Source: Lachnospiraceae bacterium MD308 (GTDB taxonomy: Bacteria; Bacillota; Clostridia; Lachnospirales; Lachnospiraceae). From it: a DNA stretch of 64,000 nucleotides. A program made the position numbers and the translations under genes. This document shows, one piece after another, positions 47,693-57,144 of the stretch. Position 1 is the first letter of the stretch. Every line of letters begins with the position of its first letter. The notes under the pieces were generated by a model. The model had not been told where the DNA came from, did not search any database, and worked only from the letters and a program-made list of their open reading frames with translations. The stretch is taken from the NCBI GenBank assembly GCA_010206225.2, contig VIQU02000005.1:2237-66236 (forward strand), in the 5' to 3' direction.

Positions 47693-49027
47693 TCAACTAC
47701 GGTTTTCTTTTATAAACTGTTCCATGATCCCAGCCAGCGCAACAGATTCTCCCCGCGTCAGTTTAAAATCATTCTTTTCAGTCTGATTGATCAGGGCGAG
47801 CAAATCACTGATTTCGTACCGAAGTCCGTCGCCCAAAAAAGTCTCCGAATATTTATCTACTTTTTCAACCTGTTCATAATGCACTTCAAAATATGTCGTT
47901 TTCCACCATGGAGCATTCACAACAATATAGCCCTTTGTGCCGGATATCAAAAGTCTTCCGTCCGACTTAACACCCAGGCCGCAAGTCGCTGTCCCCAGTC
48001 CGTTTTTATATCTCAGCGTCACTCTAGTAAACAAATCCAAACCCTTTTCGTCCTTAATGGAATCAAACACAATATTCTCATAATTCGTTCCCAATAATTT
48101 AAGAATCGGAAGCATAATATAACTTCCAAGCTCAATAAAACTGCCGCCATACTTCGTATCCGTCAATTCTCTGCTGTCTAAGTCTTCCAGCTTAGTAAAA
48201 CAGGCCTCCACGTTACGGATACTTCCAATCATCCCGCTGCAGGCAATACCCAGCAGCTTCTGGAATCCCGGGCAATAAGACGTCTTGATTCCTTCAAACA
48301 GAACCAGCCCCTGTTCTTTCGCGTATCCAAACAATTCTTCTGCCTGTTTCTTCTCCAAAACTATAGGTTTTTCACACAATACATGTTTACCATGCTGCAA
48401 TGCGCATTTGACATATCCATAGTGTGTCTCATGGGGTGATGCGACATATACGATATCTATCGCGTCAAAAAATTGTTCTATATCTTCATATACCTCTATT
48501 TCCCATTTTTCCGCAAACTGTCTGGAACTATGAATATGGGGATTATACACACCCTGAGTACTGATACCGCTGACCAGCTTCGCTTCCGGCACAAAACGAT
48601 TCGCAATTCTTCCCGTCCCGATAATCCCTACTCTCTGAATGCGCTGTCTTTGCGCCCGCAGCATCGTACTGGAAATATTCTTTGTTCTTTCCAGATATAC
48701 TACCTTACAGTAATCATTCAAATAATCAAATGTCCCTGTCCAGTCAGAGCCAACCGTAAAGATATCTATATCGTATTTTTGAATATCATTAAATTTCTGT
48801 CCGGATGCTTCCTCAATAATAATTTCATCCGCAAACCCGGTTTTTTTTACATTTTCAATACGAGTCAAGATGGGATCTATAATCCCAATCTTCCCCCTCG
48901 ATTTATCATAATTCTCTGTCGTTACTCCTACAATCAGATAATCACCCAGCGCCTTCGCTCTTTGAAGCAGGCGGTAATGTCCTTCATGGAAGAGGTCAAA
49001 TGTCCCATATGTAATTACTTTTACCAT
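47693..49027 (-). CDS. Fusion: TagD-like cytidylyltransferase + Gfo/Idh/MocA-type oxidoreductase
   Basis: VITYGTFDLFHEGHYRLLQRAKALGDYLIVGV; then RVGIIGTGRIANRFVPEAK...HGKHVLCEKPIVLEKKQAEELF. RBS aaggaggagg. Confidence 0.9.
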   Translation of the reverse strand: MVKVITYGTFDLFHEGHYRLLQRAKALGDYLIVGVTTENYDKSRGKIGIIDPILTRIENVKKTGFADEIIIEEASGQKFNDIQKYDIDIFTVGSDWTGTFDYLNDYCKVVYLERTKNISSTMLRAQRQRIQRVGIIGTGRIANRFVPEAKLVSGISTQGVYNPHIHSSRQFAEKWEIEVYEDIEQFFDAIDIVYVASPHETHYGYVKCALQHGKHVLCEKPIVLEKKQAEELFGYAKEQGLVLFEGIKTSYCPGFQKLLGIACSGMIGSIRNVEACFTKLEDLDSRELTDTKYGGSFIELGSYIMLPILKLLGTNYENIVFDSIKDEKGLDLFTRVTLRYKNGLGTATCGLGVKSDGRLLISGTKGYIVVNAPWWKTTYFEVHYEQVEKVDKYSETFLGDGLRYEISDLLALINQTEKNDFKLTRGESVALAGIMEQFIKENRS

Positions 49028-49122
49028 AACAGCCTCCTCCTTGACAATTAATATAATAAGATATATATACTTAATTTAATCCAAAACCCCTTATTTGGGC
49101 AATACAAAGCTTTTCAGTATTA

Positions 49123-49130
49123 TTATCGGC
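49123..49130 (-). promoter_or_regulatory. Candidate sigma-28/SigD -10 element (GCCGATAA) upstream of the island
   Basis: Minus strand reads GCCGATAA about 96 nt upstream of the first cluster gene; no good TAAA -35 found. Confidence 0.35.
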
Positions 49131-49386
49131 TGAATACAGAAAAAAATAATGTCGGCCGGATATTAACATGAATCTTCATGGGACAACAAATGACTTCCTG
49201 CTGGGAATTCTCTTATCCTTTCCACCTAACTGACATAATAGGACCGATTTGATAAGAAAAGTAAACCATTAAATAAATCCAGTACCTATTATAAAATACG
49301 GATAACTTCAATAGATGAATTATATGATAAATTCTACGAAACCGCAAGAGAAACGTATAAAGAAATAACTATATACATCTGCTGTT

Positions 49387-49448
49387 ACACAATAAAATAT
49401 GGGAGCCGTAACCTTCCATAAGGCTACAGCTCCCATATTTTATTGTGT
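49387..49448. terminator. Long hairpin (20-bp perfect arms), probable terminator of the secreted-protein gene
   Basis: ACACAATAAAATATGGGAGC ... GCTCCCATATTTTATTGTGT with inner GTAACCTT/AAGGCTAC imperfect stem. Confidence 0.75.
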
Positions 49449-49469
49449 GACAAATTAACCAGACATATT

Positions 49470-50597
49470 TTAAGCCGCTACTTTAACAGTCACTTTTATT
49501 ACCGTATCATCATCCAGTGTAATGATAAGACAACGAAATTTGCGAACGCCGCCTGCACCTTCATACCATTAGCTGCACCATTTATAGTCAGAACTGTCTT
49601 CTCTGCATTTACAGAATAAGCACTCTTTGGCAGCGCACCATATACCTGCCCGCCTTCAGCGTTCTCCGCTGCCTCAATGCTCTTAATTCCCTTTGTTACG
49701 TTTTTAAGTGCAAACGTATTATTTTTGCTGACACTAAAATCGCCATCAGCAGTAATGCTCGGACCTGTCGGAGTAAGTTCTACCGACTTCACACTGCCAA
49801 GATCCCTCAAACCATGAGCTGAATAATCAGTTCCTGCAACATCTGCCTCAGCAGCATCTGCTACAGAGAATACAGCATTAACACCAATTTCCTTTTTGCT
49901 TGCTCCCGTATAAGCAGACCAATCCGCCTTTCTGTTAACCTTTCCGCCTAATTTGAAAGCTACAGCATCGTAATTATCCTCTGCTTCGTCTTTTGCATAA
50001 CTGAGAGTACCATCTTCACCCTTCTGAATGGAATATGATGCTTTGTCTAAAACAAAACTCTGTTGGATTATTTGCATCTACACTGTCAATAACAATACCC
50101 CGAGAAGAAGCTTCATAACTTGCAATATCAACCGGTGAATTAGTTCCCGGTATAGCCAGAAGACAAATATTTGTAGTATTATCTGCCGTTACAGCCTCCA
50201 TTGTATCAACCGGTGTCGCCCTAGTATCATTCGTGTCTGTTATGTTCATCTTAGCGGTTACTTTTACTCCAACACTGCTTTCATTCTTGACATAAGCGTC
50301 TGCACCCTCTTTGGATACGATACTGCTGCTATCAAGAAGATCCTCTAATTTTGCGCTCTCACCATTCTTTAATGATGTAAGACCCTGTGGATCAACCACA
50401 AATTCAAGCGCTCCTGCAGTAGGAAGCGTAACTTCATACACCGTAGACGTGTCAACATAATCGAGATCACCGCCACCTGTAATCGTTGAATCAGCCGGTG
50501 CAGTAGTTGCAGCCATTGCTGTAATCCCTGAACCCAGAGTCACCGTTGCGGCTGTTACAACAGCCATAATTCTTTTTGCATTTTTTCTCATGTTCAT
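49470..50597 (-). pseudogene. Secreted/surface protein gene with two compensating 1-nt frameshifts
   Basis: Signal peptide MRKNAKRIMAVVTAATVTLGSGITAMAA; ORFs 50016-50597 and 49499-50077 are successive parts of one protein; C-terminal ITLDDDTVIKVTVKVAA is back in the initial frame, ending at 49470. Confidence 0.75.
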
Positions 50598-50813
50598 CCT
50601 CCTAAATATAATATTTGTAACTAATTCAAAGTTCTTATATCAATTCTAATATTTTAGGCAATTGCGAAACAAGTTCAAAATCTTGATTCCAATAGGGTAA
50701 AGGTCCGGTTGAGCCGGACTTACAGGAGGTGGATGTGGATAACAAGGATTTTAAGACATGAAAACAAAGCAGATAAGGATATCAGCCCGTGAAATGGTAT
50801 GCGGTATGTAAGG

Positions 50814-51880
50814 TTATGCAATCAGAGGTTTTAATCTGCGGATATATTGATGCCTGTGCAGTTTATCAGCCGCCATTACAGTAAGAAGCTGGGTAATCCT
50901 GGCGAGAAGCAGGTCGGCATGAAGCTTTTTTATTCTGTGTTTTACGCCCGGCAACACAGAAACTGTTCTTGAAATGGTTGATTGATTTCTCAACATTTAC
51001 CCTGATCTTATAGGTAGAATTCCATTCGGCCGTACCACGGAGCGTACCAGGATAGGCGCGCAGGTTTTTCTCGGGATAAATATAAAACATCCTGCCGCAG
51101 GGGGATTCCGTACAGGGATATTCACAGTGGCAGACGCATTTGCTTTTACCGGTTGTTTTATCATATTCCCATTTCATTTTCGGGCATACAAACTTCATGG
51201 TTGGCAGCCCGCAGCGGAGATGGGATTTGTTCCTTCCCGTTTCATTGGAAGGGATGGGGCTTTGGGGCAACAGGGGATGCCGTCCTTATTCAGCGGGCAG
51301 TCGGATTCCGGAAGGGAGACTCTGCCGTTGAGGGAATGTATGCTTTCTCAAAGAAAGCTTCCTGTAACAGGTATTTGTAGATTTCAATGGAATCAAATGC
51401 GGCATCCCCCAGAAAAGCTTTCGAATTGATAAGCGGATGCTTCCGGAAGAAATCCCTTAAAGTGGGAATCAATGCCTTGGAATCGGCAAGACTCTTATCT
51501 TCATCCGGGGAATCGGATTTTTTTCCAACAATGATGTCAGGATGGGCATCAAGAAAGCCCTTGTTATAAAAGGAAATATCCCGGACAATGCCGAGTCCGT
51601 TGGTAATAATACCGAATTTATAAGCATAACAGAAATGCCCGTTAATGTACATCTGCCGAATGGCTGGATTGGCGGCAGCATGGGAAGGCATGGAGCCATA
51701 GGCGGCTTTATAAGGGTCAAAGGGATTGTCCATCTCTTTTGCTTTTTTGAAGGCTTTAAGTTGTCTGATGATACGGTTGGCATATTTGGGATTGTGTTCT
51801 GTAACCCATGCCTCAATACCGGATGTGTCAAATAAAACCATGGCAACCCTGTCGGCATCAATCCGTTGGCATATCGGTTC
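50814..51880 (-). pseudogene. Degenerate DDE-type transposase remnant (insertion sequence)
   Basis: MVLFDTSGIEAWVTEHNPKYANRIIRQLKAFKKAKEMDNPFDPYKAAYG...CYAYKFGIITNGLGIVRDISFYNKG and KIRVNVEKSINHFKNSFCVAGRKTQN in different frames; upstream in-frame stop and missing N-terminus. Confidence 0.7.
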
Positions 51881-52108
51881 TTAATCCTCAATTTTGCTCC
51901 ACAAGACTCTTTCCATTATGAAATCCCTGTATATAATCTTTTAGAACATACTCCCAAAGAATTAAGCCAGCATAAAATGATTATTTTAATCCCTTTTATA
52001 ATCCTGAAACCAAAGGATAATATCCGAAAAAAACGAACTCCTGAAAACATGGAAGCCTTGCGAACACTGATTCTGGATGATATAATTAACTTGATTCAGG
52101 ATAAACGG
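51866..52108 (+). pseudogene. Fragment of an Rpn/PD-(D/E)XK nuclease family transposase-like protein
   Basis: FHYEIPVYNLLEHTPKELSQHKMIILIPFIILKPKDNIRKKRTPENMEALRTLILDDIINLI resembles the C-terminal half of Rpn-type proteins; both ends missing. Confidence 0.45.
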
Positions 52109-52125
52109 GATATAGGAGGGCCCCA

Positions 52126-52389
52126 ATGTTAAACATATCATCTATTCTCAACAACGACGCATTTACCCGAGAGGAACAGCTGGAGATCGTCAGATATATG
52201 GATGCCCAGTTAGCGCAGATGGAACTTCTGCTCTGTCGCTTAGACCAGCTTGCCAGACAGGCTTCAGAGGATGACACGTTAGACGCTGAGCGCCGGCGTC
52301 TTCAGACAACGGCAAATCAGATTCAAAGGGAGATCGACCGTATCTCAGAACGGCTCCCCAAAACTTTTATAATGGAAAACAGCCTCTGA
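52126..52389 (+). CDS. Small protein resembling the flagellin N-terminal D1 helix
   Basis: LLCRLDQLARQASEDDTLDAERRRLQTTANQIQREIDRISE aligns with flagellin MLNRMVELASQSANGTYQDEDRANLQAEVKALQDEINRISE; RBS ggaggg. Confidence 0.65.
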   Translation: MLNISSILNNDAFTREEQLEIVRYMDAQLAQMELLLCRLDQLARQASEDDTLDAERRRLQTTANQIQREIDRISERLPKTFIMENSL

Positions 52390-52427
52390 ATTTCTGTCAG
52401 AACAATATTCATGAAAGGAGTTTACAC

Positions 52428-54650
52428 ATGAAATCGTTAGTTCTCGCCGAAAAGCCTTCGGTAGCAAGGGATATCGCCCGTGTTTTAAACTGTCATAAGA
52501 ATATTTCCGGCGCTGTCGAAGGGGATCATTATATTGTAACATGGGCGCTCGGACATCTGGTCACTCTCGCGGATCCTGAAGAGTATGATAAAAAATATAA
52601 AGAATGGGACATGTCCTGCCTCCCTATGATTCCGAAAAAATGGGAGCTTGTAGTAATCAGGCAGACTACAAAGCAGTATCATAATGTAAAAGTGCAGCTT
52701 TTCCGTAAGGATGTAGACCAGATCATCATTGCCACAGATGCCGGACGGGAAGGGGAACTGGTTGCCCGGTGGATTCTTGAGAAATCCGGCTGCCGCAAAC
52801 CGATCAAAAGACTCTGGATCTCTTCTGTCACCGACAAGGCAATCCGTGAAGGTTTCGCCCATCTAAAAGACGGACGGATGTACAATCCTCTATACCACGC
52901 GGCCAAAAGCCGCGCCGAAGCTGACTGGCTGGTAGGCATCAACGCTACGCGCGCACTGACCTGCAAGTACAATGCGCAGCTTTCCTGCGGCCGTGTGCAG
53001 ACGCCGACTCTTGCGATCATTGCCAGAAGAGAGGACGAAATCCGTTCTTTTCAGCCAAAGGACTACTATGGTCTTACTTGTAATGCTGGCGGCGTGACAT
53101 GGACCTGGCAGCATAAGACAAGCGGAAGACTTTACTCCTTCCAGAAGGATGATATTGAAAATATAAGAAATTCTCTGAAAAACCAAAAGTTGACTATCAC
53201 CGAGATTGCAAAGTCTGCGAAAAAAACATTTTCACCGGGGCTTTATGACTTGACAGAACTTCAGCGAGACGCCAATCAGCGTTTTGGCTTTTCCGCAAAG
53301 GAGACACTGAATATCATGCAGCGTCTCTACGAGAACCACAAGGTTCTTACTTACCCCCGGACAGATTCCCGTTACATCGGGACAGACATCGTCCCTACGA
53401 TTAAAGAGCGTCTGAAGGCTTGCAACATCGGTCCGTACAGGCAGTTTATCCCAGAGCTTTTAAAGAACCCGCTTAGAACAAGCAAAGCATTTGTTGACGA
53501 TAAAAAAGTCAGCGACCATCATGCAATCATTCCGACAGAAGAATACGTACAGCCAGAGCATATGACAAATGATGAGAGAAAGATTTACGACCTTGTTGTA
53601 CGGCGGTTCATCAGCGTTCTCTATCCGGCATTTGAATACGAGCAGACTACCCTGAAAGCCTCCGCCGCCAACGAGATGTTCACCGCAAAAGGGAAAGTCA
53701 TCAAGGCTGTCGGCTGGAAAGCCGTCTATAGCGCAGCTGCTTCCGGTTCTGAAAGCAGCACAGAAAAAGATTCGGGATACCATTTTGAAAGTGACTCTGA
53801 GGACGGTCAGACAGATCAGTCTCTTCCGACTTTTAAGCAGAGTGCTTTCCTCTCCATCAGTCATATATCCATAACATCAGGAAAGACAAAGGCTCCGGCA
53901 AGATTCACGGAAGCAACGCTTCTATCCGCCATGGAGAATCCGATAAAGTATATGGAATCAACAGATACGAAAGCCCGAAAGACTCTGGGCGAGACCGGCG
54001 GTCTTGGCACAGTCGCCACAAGAGCTGATATCATCGAAAAGCTCTTTAACTCCTTCCTGATCGAAAAAAAGGACAGGAATATCTTGCTTACCTCCAAGGG
54101 CAGACAGCTTCTTTCGCTTGTCCCGGAGGATTTGAAAAAGCCGGAACTGACCGCCCGGTGGGAAATGAAGCTTTCTGATATCGCAAAAGGCTCTCACAAG
54201 GATTCTGAATTTATGAAAGAGATCCGAAGCTACACGCAGACTCTTGTCGAAGAAATCAAATCCGCTGACGGTACTTTCCGTCACGACAATCTTACAAACA
54301 CAAAATGTCCGCGCTGCGGAAAACGAATGCTTTTGGTCAAAGGAAAGAACGCCCGCCTTCTCGTCTGTCAGGACAGGGAATGCGGATACCGGGAGACAAT
54401 CTCCCGAACGAGCAATGCGCGCTGCCCGAACTGCCACAAAAAGATGGAACTTATAAAAAAAGGGAACGAGGAAACCTTTGTCTGCTCCTGCGGTCATAAA
54501 GAAAAGCTGTCCGCTTTTAAGGCAAGGCGGGAAAAAGAAGGCGCGGGAGTCACTAAAAAAGACGTACAGAGATATCTGAAAAACCAAAAAGAAGAACCCC
54601 TTAACAATGCATTTGCAGCCGCTTTATCCGGGATTAAGCTTGACAGTTAG
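52428..54650 (+). CDS. topB: DNA topoisomerase III
   Basis: KSLVLAEKPSVARDIARVL; ATDAGREGELVARWI; LTYPRTDSRY; C-terminal Cys4 zinc motifs. Confidence 0.95.
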   Translation: MKSLVLAEKPSVARDIARVLNCHKNISGAVEGDHYIVTWALGHLVTLADPEEYDKKYKEWDMSCLPMIPKKWELVVIRQTTKQYHNVKVQLFRKDVDQIIIATDAGREGELVARWILEKSGCRKPIKRLWISSVTDKAIREGFAHLKDGRMYNPLYHAAKSRAEADWLVGINATRALTCKYNAQLSCGRVQTPTLAIIARREDEIRSFQPKDYYGLTCNAGGVTWTWQHKTSGRLYSFQKDDIENIRNSLKNQKLTITEIAKSAKKTFSPGLYDLTELQRDANQRFGFSAKETLNIMQRLYENHKVLTYPRTDSRYIGTDIVPTIKERLKACNIGPYRQFIPELLKNPLRTSKAFVDDKKVSDHHAIIPTEEYVQPEHMTNDERKIYDLVVRRFISVLYPAFEYEQTTLKASAANEMFTAKGKVIKAVGWKAVYSAAASGSESSTEKDSGYHFESDSEDGQTDQSLPTFKQSAFLSISHISITSGKTKAPARFTEATLLSAMENPIKYMESTDTKARKTLGETGGLGTVATRADIIEKLFNSFLIEKKDRNILLTSKGRQLLSLVPEDLKKPELTARWEMKLSDIAKGSHKDSEFMKEIRSYTQTLVEEIKSADGTFRHDNLTNTKCPRCGKRMLLVKGKNARLLVCQDRECGYRETISRTSNARCPNCHKKMELIKKGNEETFVCSCGHKEKLSAFKARREKEGAGVTKKDVQRYLKNQKEEPLNNAFAAALSGIKLDS

Positions 54651-55849
54651 TCAGGCACCCTTTTATATGCAACGATCAGATCCACCATCCTGTTATAGCT
54701 TTCTACTCCCTCGGACTGGTCGTTTGCTTTTAGATATGTATCATTTACCTTATTTGCAGCCCTGGCAATTCTACCGTCATATCTATCCCAAAAGTCACGG
54801 TTTGCTATAAAATCCGGCTCAACCCTCTCTGACAGTTTCCCTCTGATCTCCTCCCATGACTCATAATCAACCTGATACAGCACATTCATACAGTATCTCC
54901 ACCCCATAAGATAGCCGCTGTACTGGAAATCAATATTTTCCGAACCTGTGCTTGCCAAAAACGCGATAAAGTTCGCCTCTTCTTCCTGCATGAACCCTCT
55001 CAGATGAGAAAGCTCATGACACGCAGTAAAAGGTATATTATAATCCGCCATACCGCTATTATAATTGGCTTCAACTGTAAACGGCGAATAGATGCCTGTA
55101 AGCTGCTGCACTGACAATATCCACGGAACCAGAAGCGCTTTCGGCTTCGGATAATAGCCCGAAAGTTCCGGGTATCGCTCTCCCAGATGCTCCATTGCCC
55201 GTACAGCCTCTTTATTCAGTATTTTCACAGGCGATGCTTGAACATTTTCTTGTGCCATGGGCATCTTTTGCCCGCCAATCTTCATCACGCCATATGTGTT
55301 CCGCGGCACTTCTTTGCTCCGGCTGTTCACTTCCTCTGTCAGCCACATACATACCTCTTCAAGCTCCTCTGCCGAATACTTTTCTATCCGTATTCCCGAA
55401 CTTTCCGAAAATGATTCTCTATGATAATTGATTCCGCAATTTACTACATATAGAAAAAACATCACTCCTGCAAATACATACAGACGACTGCCCAATAAAA
55501 GAAACTCCCCTTTTCCTGCGCATTTCCTTACAGCTCTTATTATAAGTCTCAAAAATGTCAGAACTGCCGCAAGCAGCACCGTATACAGCAGCACCTCTGA
55601 TACCGAAAAGGGAAACACACTCATAAGTCTTCCGGTTACATTTACCCATATAGGATAAATGCGTGTACTATACCAGTGGGCGAATGTGCGGGAAATCCGG
55701 GAAATACACATCAGACTCAGACCAGCGCAGAGCAGAACGCTCCCGGTGATACATCTTCCTCTATCTGTACTTGCCGTCAACCTTTTCTTCCTATTCAAAT
55801 ACATCCTATCACTACCGCTTGATATAACTTTTATTTTTGCATGATTCAT
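54647..55849 (-). CDS. DUF3810-like membrane protein with HExxH-like motif
   Basis: N-terminal TM segments; YNIPFTACHELSHLRGFMQEEEANFIAFLA. Confidence 0.75.
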   Translation of the reverse strand: MNHAKIKVISSGSDRMYLNRKKRLTASTDRGRCITGSVLLCAGLSLMCISRISRTFAHWYSTRIYPIWVNVTGRLMSVFPFSVSEVLLYTVLLAAVLTFLRLIIRAVRKCAGKGEFLLLGSRLYVFAGVMFFLYVVNCGINYHRESFSESSGIRIEKYSAEELEEVCMWLTEEVNSRSKEVPRNTYGVMKIGGQKMPMAQENVQASPVKILNKEAVRAMEHLGERYPELSGYYPKPKALLVPWILSVQQLTGIYSPFTVEANYNSGMADYNIPFTACHELSHLRGFMQEEEANFIAFLASTGSENIDFQYSGYLMGWRYCMNVLYQVDYESWEEIRGKLSERVEPDFIANRDFWDRYDGRIARAANKVNDTYLKANDQSEGVESYNRMVDLIVAYKRVPD

Positions 55850-56028
55850 GCAGTAATCTTTTTATACTGTCTTGATTCATTTTATGAACACTTTATTTGC
55901 AGTCTGCATAATTTTATGATAACATTTTATAAAACCGAGGTCAAAAGGTAATTTCCCCCATAATCTCTGCAGATGATTCTGCACTTTATATTCCCGATAA
56001 CAAACACATATTTTTATAACTGGAGGCT

Positions 56029-57045
56029 ATGGAATTGAACATTTTACGGAAAAAAATAGAAACTTTGATTTTAAAAGACGAAACTTATGCATCTCAGATG
56101 GAGCACCTCGTCCTCCCCTTTCTTATCAGCCGGAAAGAGGGATTTTGGCTGGCAAGAGAGGATAATCCAAAGCAGAAGATCTACTGTGCCAAATATACCT
56201 CTGACTGCTCAGGAGAAAAGTGCCGCGGTATCGTAATCATTTCTCACGGATATACAGAAAATTCCGAAAAATACCGGGAGGTTATCTACTACTTCCTGAA
56301 AATGGGTTATCATGTCTATATTCCCGACCATTGCGGCCACGGACGAAGCTACCGTCTTACCGATGAGTTATTTCTGGTCCATATCGACAAGTACGAAAGA
56401 TATGTGGAAGACCTCTTAAGCGTTGCTTATCATGCAAAATCTGACTATGGGACACTTCCGATCTATCTGTACGGTCATTCCATGGGCGGCGGGATTGCCG
56501 CTGCCGCTGTTGCTGCCAGCCCGAATCTGTTCAGAAAAGTAATTCTTACCTCTCCTATGATCCGACCGGACACCCATCCCCTGCCGTGGAATTTCGCATC
56601 ACTCGCCGCCAGGATTGCCTGTCTTTTCGGAAAGTCGATTCACCATCTTCCGGGAGGGCACCCATTTGATGACACAGAGAGCTTTGAACAGAGCAGTTCC
56701 ATGTCACAAATACGCTTTGACTACGAGCAGACAATCCGAAGAACCGAGCCGCTGTTCCAGAATACCTGCGGCACCTACCGCTGGATCTTAAGCGCCGCGA
56801 AGCTCCATCGCTTTCTCATGCGCACCGCATGGAAACGGATTCATATTCCATTACTTCTGTTTCAGGCGGAAAACGATCATATCGTATCCGGTAAGGCGCA
56901 ATATCAATTTATCCAAAAGATCAACCGCCGTCATGCGGCCCCCACATGGCTGATCAAAGTACCTGACAGTAAGCACGAAATCTATAACGCCGAATATAAG
57001 ACGTTATTAAAATACTGGACAAAAATTTTCAGGTTTCTTGGCTGA
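56029..57045 (+). CDS. Alpha/beta hydrolase (lysophospholipase-like)
   Basis: IVIISHGYTENSEKYREVIYYFLKMGYHVYIPDHCGHGRS; LYGHSMGGGIAA. Confidence 0.88.
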   Translation: MELNILRKKIETLILKDETYASQMEHLVLPFLISRKEGFWLAREDNPKQKIYCAKYTSDCSGEKCRGIVIISHGYTENSEKYREVIYYFLKMGYHVYIPDHCGHGRSYRLTDELFLVHIDKYERYVEDLLSVAYHAKSDYGTLPIYLYGHSMGGGIAAAAVAASPNLFRKVILTSPMIRPDTHPLPWNFASLAARIACLFGKSIHHLPGGHPFDDTESFEQSSSMSQIRFDYEQTIRRTEPLFQNTCGTYRWILSAAKLHRFLMRTAWKRIHIPLLLFQAENDHIVSGKAQYQFIQKINRRHAAPTWLIKVPDSKHEIYNAEYKTLLKYWTKIFRFLG

Positions 57046-57052
57046 AAATCTA

Positions 57053-57081
57053 TTGACAAACATATTTATAAGCGGTACTAT
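57053..57081 (+). promoter_or_regulatory. Sigma-A type promoter for aroF
   Basis: TTGACA (57053-57058), 17-nt spacer, TACTAT (57076-57081). Confidence 0.8.
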
Positions 57082-57144
57082 ATTGTTAGTTTTCGCACTT
57101 TAAACAGTTAAAATTTTACAGTGCGACTATGGAGGATTGATACT

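Noticed and set aside
48473-49051. 192-aa + strand ORF
   Set aside because: Antisense to the cytidylyltransferase/oxidoreductase gene; no RBS or motifs.
49260-49385. Possible relic coding stretch (SIDELYDKFYETARETYKEI)
   Set aside because: Very short, no start, stops on both sides; cannot be distinguished from chance.
53958-54587. 209-aa minus-strand ORF
   Set aside because: Antisense to topB; shadow ORF.
52428-54650. topB as a sign of an integrative conjugative element
   Set aside because: No relaxase, T4SS, integrase or att repeats seen nearby; chromosomal topB is common in Clostridia.
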